64,000 nucleotides of DNA. Origin: Nitrosopumilus sp. Its GTDB lineage: Archaea > Thermoproteota > Nitrososphaeria > Nitrososphaerales > Nitrosopumilaceae. Position 1 is the first letter of the stretch; the number at the start of each line of letters is the position of its first letter. A program made the translations under genes and the position numbers. The notes beneath the pieces are model-generated. The model was not told the DNA's origin and did not search any database. It saw nothing but the letters and a program-made list of their open reading frames with translations. Positions 52,589 through 59,432 of the stretch are shown here, one piece after another. The stretch is from contig NZ_JAILWC010000001.1 in assembly GCF_025699125.1 (NCBI RefSeq), forward strand, positions 318,204-382,203, in the 5' to 3' direction.

Positions 52589-53004
52589 GGTTTTTGCTAA
52601 TCCTTACAGTAATTGTTGGCTTTTCTGCACTGTTACTTTTGTTTCTTGTTCAAAACCCATCTGAACCAAATGTATCTGATGACAGGGATGATCTCAAAGA
52701 AGTAGTGTACTCATCAACTGTGTGTTCAAGATATTGGCGCGGTGAATTATTTGAAATGTGGGACAACAAAACACACGACTATACAAATGATCCAATATAC
52801 CAAGAATGCTCAGAGTGGCTAAAATTTGAAAAATACGCCAATACTTCCTACGATCCCAGTCCTGTGCAACTAGAGGCAATATCAGAGCATTGTATTGACT
52901 CAAAAGATCTTGTAGAAACTAAAGGGCTTTCTTATTCTAATGACACTCATTACATTGATACAGTAAACTGTCAATGGCAGGCACTTGAGAGGATTGGAAA
53001 ATGA
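52585..53004 (+). CDS. Surface protein with two THYID-type modules
   Basis: 139 residues from ATG 52585; the longer frame from 52516 is a shadow. TM anchor FLLILTVIVGFSALLLLFLV. Two modules follow: VCSRYWRGELF ... WDNKTHDYTND ... CSEW and HCIDSKDLVETKG ... YSNDTHYIDTVNCQW. The first is diverged (DYTND for YIDNN). The end ERIGK-stop gives GGAAAATGA, overlapping the next start by 4 bp. Confidence 0.7.
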   Translation: MRFLLILTVIVGFSALLLLFLVQNPSEPNVSDDRDDLKEVVYSSTVCSRYWRGELFEMWDNKTHDYTNDPIYQECSEWLKFEKYANTSYDPSPVQLEAISEHCIDSKDLVETKGLSYSNDTHYIDTVNCQWQALERIGK

Positions 53005-53564
53005 ATGCTAAATTTTTAGAGAATCTGCGAAAAAGAATAATCATTGTAATTCTGGGAATTATTGCATCTTATTTTGGTATAATCCCGTTAGGTTTGCTTT
53101 ATCATAAACTATCCTATGCTCCATTGCCCGATCCTGTATCATCATACTTTTTCTTTAACAGTGTGAGAATTGGAATCATGGTGTTGTCTTTGTATCTTGC
53201 ACTAGTTCATGTCAAGCCATCCCTTGTTCCACAACAAGAAAAATACAGAAAATTTGTCCTGATTTCAATCTTGATAATTGTAACTCTTACAGTTTCGCTG
53301 CCAAGCGGATATGTAATTCCTCAGCTGGAACAAGGCGGATGTATTACAAAATCTGGAAGCTACAATGATGGTGGTAATTTTAGCGGTTCATCTTCGCAGG
53401 GAATAACAACCGAGTCTGAATGTGCTTATAACTGTATATTTTCTGGCAAGTTTAACACGCAAGAAGAGAAATTTTGTGAGTTTACTGGAATATTTGGAAA
53501 AACACATTGGATGAGATCCCCTGATGACTTTGACACTCCTGTATTTGGGGAAATTGTAAAATGA
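53001..53564 (+). CDS. Polytopic membrane protein with extracellular Cys-rich end
   Basis: 187 residues starting MNAKFLENLRKR. Three TM segments: about 12-35 (IIIVILGIIASYFGIIPLGLL), 52-70 and 84-103. A Cys-rich C-terminal domain follows, with GGCITKSGSYNDGG, ECAYNCIFSG and FCEFTG. It is the last plus-strand gene before the minus-strand island. A further ATG at its stop starts only a 16-codon frame. Confidence 0.65.
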   Translation: MNAKFLENLRKRIIIVILGIIASYFGIIPLGLLYHKLSYAPLPDPVSSYFFFNSVRIGIMVLSLYLALVHVKPSLVPQQEKYRKFVLISILIIVTLTVSLPSGYVIPQLEQGGCITKSGSYNDGGNFSGSSSQGITTESECAYNCIFSGKFNTQEEKFCEFTGIFGKTHWMRSPDDFDTPVFGEIVK

Positions 53565-53576
53565 AAATTTGTAAAA

Positions 53577-53750
53577 TCAAGTGGAAAACTTTACAAGAAT
53601 TCCGCCAATGATTAACGCACTCACTCCACTGACAAAGATTAGAGGATTGGGTTCAGAATCAAACAAATTTGCAACGCCGATAAGAGTGACAATAAAACCC
53701 ACTGCCAAAACAAAGATCGCCAATACTAAACCTGCATCTTCAGTTATCAT
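53577..53750 (-). CDS. 57-residue two-TM membrane protein
   Basis: The minus strand encodes a clean small membrane protein starting MITEDAGLVLAIFVLAVGF. TM1 is at about 6-26 and TM2 at about 37-54 (PLIFVSGVSALIIGGILV), separated by a polar loop NLFDSEPN. The overlapping plus-strand frame (53581-53778) lacks any recognisable structure, so the minus strand is chosen. Function unknown. Confidence 0.7.
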   Translation of the reverse strand: MITEDAGLVLAIFVLAVGFIVTLIGVANLFDSEPNPLIFVSGVSALIIGGILVKFST

Positions 53751-53776
53751 ACTTTTTCACGTTAAGAAACTAGTGT

Positions 53777-53851
53777 AATTCTTCATAAAGAATTCTATGT
53801 TTGAGTTACTGGTAGAACCAATTTCATTCATAGTTTACACCTATGAATGAA
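53777..53851. promoter_or_regulatory. Two inverted repeats upstream of the two-TM gene
   Basis: AATTCTT-(4)-AAGAATT at 53777-53794 and a perfect 11-bp repeat, TTCATTCATAG at 53823-53833 with CTATGAATGAA at 53841-53851 (7-nt loop). They may be operator or hairpin structures at the border between the plus-strand array and the minus-strand island. Confidence 0.4.
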
Positions 53852-53875
53852 TTTATTTTATTGAAAATACTCGTA

Positions 53876-53937
53876 GATACAAAACATCAAAAGCACTTTT
53901 CAAAAACCACAATTGAACCAACAAGATTTTTTTGTAA
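53876..53937 (+). promoter_or_regulatory. Recurrent upstream element, copy D (orphan)
   Basis: GATACAAAACATCAAAAG at 53876 and CACTTTTCAA at 53894 match copies B, C and E, but the leader and MKYF-type gene that should follow are missing; only a TTTTTTTGTAATT trace remains at about 53927. The element points into the minus-strand island, so it may have lost its gene when the island arose. Confidence 0.5.
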
Positions 53938-54021
53938 TTAATCATCAGTAGCAAGATCATCTAAGAGTTTAGAGTATTTCTCGATGAGTTCATCAGTTAT
54001 TCTCTCATGTTTTGGACTCAT
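53938..54021 (-). CDS. 27-residue acidic micro-ORF
   Basis: A short frame reading MSPKHERITDELIEKYSKLL and then an acidic end. It forms a single amphipathic helix. It lies 40 bp downstream of the Fic-like fragment on the same strand and might be a small partner or a remnant of a larger gene. Coding status uncertain. Confidence 0.35.
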   Translation of the reverse strand: MSPKHERITDELIEKYSKLLDDLATDD

Positions 54022-54061
54022 ACTTGTTTTATCCTTTCTGAGACATATGAAAACAACTGCT

Positions 54062-54271
54062 TCATAATAGTTGGTTCAAGATCACGTCGATGTTTCTTGA
54101 TCTCAACATTTCTCTTAATTTTGTATTTTCTTCTTCTGGATTAATATCTAATTCATAATCACTATCTCGCAGAAATGTTCCTGCTGCAATGATCGAAGTT
54201 CTCCTATTGCCATCAAAGAACTCCTGAGTCCAAGGAATTGCAGCCATTATTGCAGTCGCTTTTTGAATCAA
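54062..54271 (-). pseudogene. Truncated Fic/Doc-like fragment with altered active site
   Basis: 69 residues from a TTG; the frame is closed by a stop only 12 codons further upstream. The core WTQEFFDGNRRTSIIAAGTF corresponds to the Fic/Doc motif H-P-F-x-[DE]-G-N-x-R-T, but the catalytic His position is occupied by Gln (QEFFDGN). The N-terminal half of a Fic domain is absent. Fic proteins AMPylate or phosphorylate targets, and Doc is a toxin; this copy is probably inactive. Its 5' end meets a relic array gene on the other strand. Confidence 0.65.
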
Positions 54272-54382
54272 ATCCTGTAGAACAGAACTGGTATTTTGGT
54301 CTGATTATTTTGATAACGGGACACATCATCTTGATGGACAATATTGTGAATGGGATGTAAGAAAATGAAGACTAGGAGTTAA
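54267..54382 (+). pseudogene. Relic of a THYID-type array gene plus downstream junction
   Basis: An open frame without a start, from 54267 to TGA at 54366-54368, reads SCRTELVFWSDYF, DNGTHHLDGQYCEW and VRK-stop. This is a complete THYID-C-W module with the usual RK-stop end. The following junction ATGAAGACTAGG at 54365 is present but runs into a stop after five codons. The leader and N-terminal part are gone, and the 5' boundary coincides with the start of the Fic fragment on the minus strand. Confidence 0.65.
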
Positions 54383-55435
54383 TCAAAACCTGCTATCCAA
54401 GAGTGAGTTCATTCTTGTCTGACATGCGTCGTTTAATTTTTCATTGAACCTCTGGCAAAAATCTTCTGCCTTTTGTTCTGAGACAAATCTTGTAAGGGAC
54501 TCAACTGCACCGATTATGCACGCCTCCCTGTATTTGTCAGGAGTTGAAAGACACATTGACTGTGTTTTATCCAGATCATTGAAATTGTCTTTTGTCATGT
54601 GGGCCGAAATGCCTTTGTAACAAACAGCAATGTATCTCTGGTCTTCAATGCCACTACATAATGAAAATGCACTTTGCAAATCATAGCCTGTTTGTATCAA
54701 AAAATAATTTGCCTGATATCTGTGACATAGAGTTGCAGCTTCTGAATTTTCAGTTCCATCAATCTGATTACAAGGATGATACAAATCAGATTCATCAAAA
54801 TCTCCTCCTCTGCTTTCTGCATATTCTCCGAGATTCTCCATGAACAAACCTCCGTTACACATGTAGACCTCACGCCAATTATCAAACTCATTGCATCGCT
54901 CCAATGCCTTTGTTGTGTTGTAATTGTATGTCTTTATCAGGCTGTGTCCCATGCCATGAATACATTCTTGTTTTGCATTGGATCCTAATGCGCTTTGAAC
55001 TGTCTCGCATGATTCTTTGATGTTGACAGATTCAACTGGTTTTCCGTCCAGCATGTTTTCTATCTGGATTGTGTTTTCAAGTAGACCGTGCATTATGCCT
55101 GATGCACATCTATGATCAGAAAGAACTGATGCCTTTTGCAAGTCGCGGTTAACGTATCCGAAAAGAAACTCTCCTAAATGATGTGCTGCTGGATGACAAT
55201 AAAAGTCTGCATCGACGTACAAATCTAAAAGTTCATCTAATGTCAAAAACACTGTCTCAGTAGAGTTGTTTTGCGACAACTCGTAGAGTTTGTCAATAGT
55301 GCATTCATCATCATTGTAACATGATTCAAAGATAGAATCTGCATATGATACTGGTGATGATTCTATATTGGATGCAGCCAGTGCAACAATTACCAATGCT
55401 GCCACTATTGTGATTAGTAAAAACTTGCTCTTCAT
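54383..55435 (-). CDS. Exported Cys/His-rich protein of unknown function
   Basis: 350 residues with signal segment FLLITIVAALVIVALAASN. The body has regularly spaced motifs: FYCHPAAHHLGEF, CASGIMHGLLE, QECIHGMGHSLI, VYMCNGGLFME, LCHRYQANYF and AVCYKGISAHM. The repeated [HC]-x2-G and C-x2-G patterns suggest a helical repeat protein with disulfides or a metal/haem-binding role. Related sequences occur in several archaeal and bacterial groups, but I cannot name the family. It overlaps the upstream zinc-ribbon gene by 4 bp. Confidence 0.7.
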   Translation of the reverse strand: MKSKFLLITIVAALVIVALAASNIESSPVSYADSIFESCYNDDECTIDKLYELSQNNSTETVFLTLDELLDLYVDADFYCHPAAHHLGEFLFGYVNRDLQKASVLSDHRCASGIMHGLLENTIQIENMLDGKPVESVNIKESCETVQSALGSNAKQECIHGMGHSLIKTYNYNTTKALERCNEFDNWREVYMCNGGLFMENLGEYAESRGGDFDESDLYHPCNQIDGTENSEAATLCHRYQANYFLIQTGYDLQSAFSLCSGIEDQRYIAVCYKGISAHMTKDNFNDLDKTQSMCLSTPDKYREACIIGAVESLTRFVSEQKAEDFCQRFNEKLNDACQTRMNSLLDSRF

Positions 55436-55632
55436 ATTCTTGCTATTTCTGATTCTAATCTTCTTCTGTTAGAGCGAGTAGAGTATCTGACACGAATATT
55501 GCAACATGGGCAACGCAGGAATCTTTTTTTAAAATAATAGTCGCATATCTTGCAGTAGCATCCCCCTGTATGATATGCAATATGCCTTGTTGTAGATTCT
55601 GACTGTGAGCATCTTCCTTTGCATATAGTCAT
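55432..55632 (-). CDS. Zinc-ribbon microprotein (paralogue of 42037)
   Basis: 66 residues. MTICKGRCSQ is followed by GGCYCKICDYYFKKR and RCPCCNIRVRYSTRSNRR, with the same motif order as the protein at 42037-42240. Cys clusters could hold one or two zinc ions, and the Arg-rich end suggests nucleic-acid binding. It sits between the membrane-bound ArsR-type regulator (4-bp overlap) and the exported protein (4-bp overlap), so these three genes form a tight minus-strand operon. Confidence 0.72.
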   Translation of the reverse strand: MTICKGRCSQSESTTRHIAYHTGGCYCKICDYYFKKRFLRCPCCNIRVRYSTRSNRRRLESEIARI

Positions 55633-56432
55633 GGCAATCTGTCTCGCAACTTTTTATTTTGCCTTCGTTTATTGTATAATCTTGCAAGTATTCGCTCCAA
55701 AACTATCCCTCCAATCACAACACTGACTGAAACAACCATTGCGACAACTAGTGATTCAACTCCTCCGTCATTTAGAGAATCAAACGGTTGTGGGTATACT
55801 GTTCTGTCTGCTGAAGCAGATCCTGTAAATACAGCATCAGTGTCTGCTGAATCCCAATACTCTATTTCCGGTTCAGGTTCTGGCTGCGGTTCAGGTTCCG
55901 GAACGGGCTCGGCAATTGATTCTGAAAATTCTACCTCATCCTCTGAAATTGCAAATTCATCTATGGATGATTTCATCCCTGAATCGTGAGGTTGTATGTC
56001 CAAATTCCCCTGATTTGGTTTTAGCGCAAACCATGACACAACTCCTGCCATTCCTATTGCTGCAAATTTGGAGAACTTTTTCAATGATTCCACAAGTGAA
56101 TTGGTTGATTCTTCTGAAGTAATGAGAAAAGACTGGTTTGTAGAAACATAATATTTCATTTCCTGACCCTTTGCGGAAATTCCTGTTTTGGATACTTTGA
56201 TCATTCCTGCAGACTGCATTCTTTTTAGGTGATGTATTGCCAATGCTAGGGATATTTCATTTTCTTGTGCAATCTCGTTTGCAGTCATTTCGTTGCCTTT
56301 TGAGATTGTCTTCAAAATTTTTCTGCTAGAGTCATTGCTAAATATCTCACCGATGATCTTTATTCTATCATCTTCTGTTGAGATGATCTCTATGTCTTCA
56401 TCCCCGTCTTTCATGATAATTCCATCTGTCAT
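55629..56432 (-). CDS. Membrane-anchored ArsR-type winged-helix regulator
   Basis: 267 residues. An N-terminal winged helix (about 25-105) has SNDSSRKILKTISKG, MTANEIAQENEISLALAIHH and LKRMQSAGMIKVSKTG. TM1 is at about 127-142 (FAAIGMAGVVSWFAL). The extracellular linker is acidic and contains a Pro-Glu stretch (PVPEPEPQPEPEPE). TM2 is at about 230-250 (SLVVAMVVSVSVVIGGIVL), followed by a basic cytosolic end. It is likely to sense an external signal and control genes directly from the membrane. It heads the minus-strand operon within the surface-protein array and is a candidate regulator of it. Confidence 0.82.
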   Translation of the reverse strand: MTDGIIMKDGDEDIEIISTEDDRIKIIGEIFSNDSSRKILKTISKGNEMTANEIAQENEISLALAIHHLKRMQSAGMIKVSKTGISAKGQEMKYYVSTNQSFLITSEESTNSLVESLKKFSKFAAIGMAGVVSWFALKPNQGNLDIQPHDSGMKSSIDEFAISEDEVEFSESIAEPVPEPEPQPEPEPEIEYWDSADTDAVFTGSASADRTVYPQPFDSLNDGGVESLVVAMVVSVSVVIGGIVLERILARLYNKRRQNKKLRDRLP

Positions 56433-56542
56433 ATTTTATGAATTAAATGTTCGGTAAAATTCAGATTTAATCAAACGTTATAACCAAAATATAATCAATC
56501 TATGTACACATGAATATCTGTACGTTTGAGGTGCTATGACCT

Positions 56543-57109
56543 GTGGAAAAACTACTAAAAATTGCAATTGTAATTGCAGTGGCAATAGCATTGATGTTCT
56601 TTTCAATATTTTTAATTATGGTCCTTCCAAACATCATATCAGATGCGCAACGTAATTGGAATGATGCGCTAACACCAAAACTCACAGATGAAGAAGCAAT
56701 GGAGATTTTCAGCAATGAGGTCATCTATTCAAAATTCAAAGCAAAATACCCTGATGCCAGCGTGGTTCTCAAAAATCACAACAATAGGAATGCGCGTATA
56801 GACTTGACTGCTATGAATTTTACAACTTTTCACTACATAACACTGAACATGGATTATGATCCTCGCAATGGGGTCTTGGATTATTCTATCCGATGTAACC
56901 TTTCTGGAGACGATCATCTTCCAAGTGCTCGTGACACGTTAGCTATTTTGTATTTAGAATACACTCAATGCCTGCAGATTCCTAAGAGTCCTTTTACAAG
57001 CAATGAAAATGACATAGTTTATCATGATTATGATGAGAGTGTTTATCCTGTACCGTCTCAATACCAGTTGGCAGTAGAGCGTGAGAGCGCAGGTCTTCAT
57101 GGTAATTGA
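56543..57109 (+). CDS. Membrane-anchored surface protein
   Basis: 188 residues, start GTG 56543. N-terminal TM IAIVIAVAIALMFFSIFLIM. The extracellular domain has EEAMEIFSNEVIYSKFKAKY and DYDPRNGVLDYSIRCN, related to middle parts of 28114 and 51183 (the pattern F-x2-K-[HY]-P/S ... G-x9-C). Single late cysteines are CNLSGDD and QCLQIPK. It is divergent from the ArsR-type gene and separated from it by 110 bp, so the two may share control. Confidence 0.68.
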   Translation: MEKLLKIAIVIAVAIALMFFSIFLIMVLPNIISDAQRNWNDALTPKLTDEEAMEIFSNEVIYSKFKAKYPDASVVLKNHNNRNARIDLTAMNFTTFHYITLNMDYDPRNGVLDYSIRCNLSGDDHLPSARDTLAILYLEYTQCLQIPKSPFTSNENDIVYHDYDESVYPVPSQYQLAVERESAGLHGN

Positions 57110-57131
57110 TCTGTTTTACACATTTGAGTTT

Positions 57132-57181
57132 GATGCAAAACCTCAGAAGCACTTTTCAATGACTGTAAAATTTCATACATT
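57132..57181 (+). promoter_or_regulatory. Recurrent upstream element, copy E
   Basis: GATGCAAAACCTCAGAAG at 57132 and CACTTTTCAATGA at 57150 are followed by TTTCATACATT directly before the ATG at 57182. Apart from a few substitutions it matches copies B and C, including spacing to the start codon. Confidence 0.55.
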
Positions 57182-58498
57182 ATGAAGTATTTTGTGATTT
57201 TTCTTGTTTTGATTGGATTTATGGGAAGTTCATTTGCAGATGAACCATCTGATCCTCCAATACCTGAACCTGAACAAGATATTCCTGTGTTTTATGATTG
57301 TGGTCCAGGAACAACACTCCATGATAATATCTGCGTTGTTGATGAAATAGAAAATTCCACAAAATCTTCTTCTAGTAGTTGGGATTCTGCTCGATCAATA
57401 GAACAAAAACCCGTTTCAGATGTTATTCCTCCACCGCTAAAACAAATGAAACTTGGAATCAAATTGGGACATATCATATGTGACAAAGACAAATACCCTG
57501 TCTGGAACACTCACTACAAACCTGCATGTGTATATCCTGACTCTGAATCCGAACTTATCAACCGAGGTTGGGCAAAACTTCGATTAATGCTTCCTGCAGG
57601 TCCTGATCCGGAAAAGGAGATGGAATGGATGGGAAGGAATGTAATGTCTATGATGTTAGAGGGAACTTTTTCTTACAGTAGCACTCCTGTTGAAACCCTT
57701 GATGAGAAAAGAAATGCAGTAGAGGAATATTCCAAACAATATCATTCAGGAGAACAATATCTGGAATATGCAATTACTCCACACCAAAATCATTACAATA
57801 TGGGAGATAAAGTTCAGTTTGATTTGCTAGAGTGGGGAAAATCTTCTGACTGTTCAAATCTTCAACTCAGAATAATTGACATGTATGATCAATCTGTGTT
57901 TGAACATATTCCAAAAAATCTTTGTGTTAGTACTGATGTCCCACTTGTTATCTTTAATTCGTATTCTATGGGGGATTATTTTAACGAATTTGTTTGTGAT
58001 GATTCTGGATATTATCGAATAGAAGTGACAAATGGAGATATTTTCCCTCCAACAATATTGCAGAATTTTGTATGTCTGGAATCAGAAACTAATTCATTAA
58101 GACCTGGTGACCGATTACAAGTTAGACATTCAGCAGGATATACTACTGTATACATTACACTATCAAGCTGGGATGAATACTATGATTGGGAAAAAGATAG
58201 AGGGGAAGAACACGATGCAATGCCGCCACTAGTTATTGATGACAAAAACATTGACCCAATAGTCTTTGATCTGTTAAATGAAATGTGGAAGTTTGAGAAT
58301 TATAATATATCAAAGTATGACAACACGTTATTCATCAAAACCATTCAAAAAGATTATTCAGTCCCAAACCATCACGGCATTCATGATTGGCTAGAATCTG
58401 AATATGCCAAACAGTTCGGCGAATCAAATGATGGATTCAGTAGTCATTTTGAATACAAAGATAATGTTTACAGTGTCACCATGATGGCAGCTGATTGA
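57182..58498 (+). CDS. Secreted protein with Cys-Cys-RGW module (MKYF subfamily)
   Basis: 438 residues. Signal peptide FVIFLVLIGFMGSSFAD, a Pro/Glu-rich stretch and DCGPGTTLHDNICVVD, a small cysteine motif. The Cys-Cys-RGW module is at 85-130 (IICDKDKYPVW, ACVYPDSESELINRGW). A beta-rich middle has CSNLQLRIIDMYDQSVFEH and FVCDDSGYYRIEV. The C-terminal 100 residues are mixed. It is preceded by element copy E, and its stop lies 1 bp before the next junction. Confidence 0.75.
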   Translation: MKYFVIFLVLIGFMGSSFADEPSDPPIPEPEQDIPVFYDCGPGTTLHDNICVVDEIENSTKSSSSSWDSARSIEQKPVSDVIPPPLKQMKLGIKLGHIICDKDKYPVWNTHYKPACVYPDSESELINRGWAKLRLMLPAGPDPEKEMEWMGRNVMSMMLEGTFSYSSTPVETLDEKRNAVEEYSKQYHSGEQYLEYAITPHQNHYNMGDKVQFDLLEWGKSSDCSNLQLRIIDMYDQSVFEHIPKNLCVSTDVPLVIFNSYSMGDYFNEFVCDDSGYYRIEVTNGDIFPPTILQNFVCLESETNSLRPGDRLQVRHSAGYTTVYITLSSWDEYYDWEKDRGEEHDAMPPLVIDDKNIDPIVFDLLNEMWKFENYNISKYDNTLFIKTIQKDYSVPNHHGIHDWLESEYAKQFGESNDGFSSHFEYKDNVYSVTMMAAD

Positions 58499-58499
58499 A

Positions 58500-59429
58500 A
58501 TGAAGACTAGAGTTTTACTATTCCTTGCACTTGTTTCTGCATTGATTACTCCCTTACTTGCAGAGGGTCTTGTAATTCCAAGTTCTACAGAGGAACTACT
58601 TGAGGGAGATAACTTGATTGTTCTTGGTACAATATCTGATGTTAAAGTATTTGATGGTAAACCTACAGAGTTTCACATAGACATAGAGCAGGTAATACAG
58701 CCTCAGTCATTTGACAGTAAAACAGTTGTCGCGTTGGGTTGTGATCCTAACAGACGACAATTAGGTACTCCATGTACGTCATATGAACAAGGGCAAAGAG
58801 GTCTGTTCTTGATTTTTCAATCCGATGATCTATATCGCTTGTCTTTTGAATCTCGCGTATCTGATGCAATGTGTTCAGCACAAGAGTTTCTTTCAACATA
58901 CAGAGGATTCAAGCCTCATTTCTTTTGGACTCAAGATGGACAGTACGATGTCTTTTTTACTGGCAAACCAGTTGACATACATTTTGTTGTGACAAATTCT
59001 GACATGACAGAACAGGACTACTCTGTGGGACTAACTGCACACACTAATGGCTTTGCATTCTCTGATGTTGTAAATGGAACAATCCCTCAATGTGTAGGGT
59101 TTGAAACAGTCACTGTATCATTTGTGCCAACCAAGATGGGAACCTATGGCTTTAATTCAAAACATGAGGGAGGGGGAGATGGTTCTTTTGGCACTGCAAT
59201 CATTGATCATGGTTCGTCCCCAAAACAACAGATTGATGCACAAATCTATGCACAGGATGTGTGGTGCAAGGAAAACTTGTTTCTGATTCTGAAAAATGAC
59301 GATACCAAACCTCGATATGACAATCATCCTGCATGCGCCACAAAAGACACTGTTGCAAAATTGATTCAAAGAGACTGGGGTTTTGTTCCGTCACAAAGCA
59401 AGTACAATGAATTTCTTGAGGGGAATTAG
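58500..59429 (+). CDS. Secreted protein: OB/NTR-like domain plus Cys-Cys-RGW module
   Basis: 309 residues, junction start (ATGAAGACTAGAG). Signal peptide LLFLALVSALITPLLAEG. The first domain reads LLEGDNLIVLGTISDVKVF and IDIEQVIQPQS, similar in layout to NTR/OB-fold proteins such as 49157 and 63284. A beta-sandwich follows with TVSFVPTKMGTYGF. The Cys-Cys-RGW module comes last, at 240-295 (WCKENLFLILKNDD, ACATKDTVAKLIQRDW). It ends 3 bp before the serpin start. Confidence 0.75.
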   Translation: MKTRVLLFLALVSALITPLLAEGLVIPSSTEELLEGDNLIVLGTISDVKVFDGKPTEFHIDIEQVIQPQSFDSKTVVALGCDPNRRQLGTPCTSYEQGQRGLFLIFQSDDLYRLSFESRVSDAMCSAQEFLSTYRGFKPHFFWTQDGQYDVFFTGKPVDIHFVVTNSDMTEQDYSVGLTAHTNGFAFSDVVNGTIPQCVGFETVTVSFVPTKMGTYGFNSKHEGGGDGSFGTAIIDHGSSPKQQIDAQIYAQDVWCKENLFLILKNDDTKPRYDNHPACATKDTVAKLIQRDWGFVPSQSKYNEFLEGN

Positions 59430-59432
59430 AAA

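Noticed and set aside
53581..53778. 65-codon plus-strand frame
   Set aside because: The opposite strand encodes a well-formed two-TM protein (53577-53750) over the same bases, while this frame has no recognisable feature.
55672..55989. Ser/Gly-rich 105-codon plus-strand frame
   Set aside because: It is the antisense of the Pro-Glu linker of the ArsR-type regulator; its composition is explained by that repeat.
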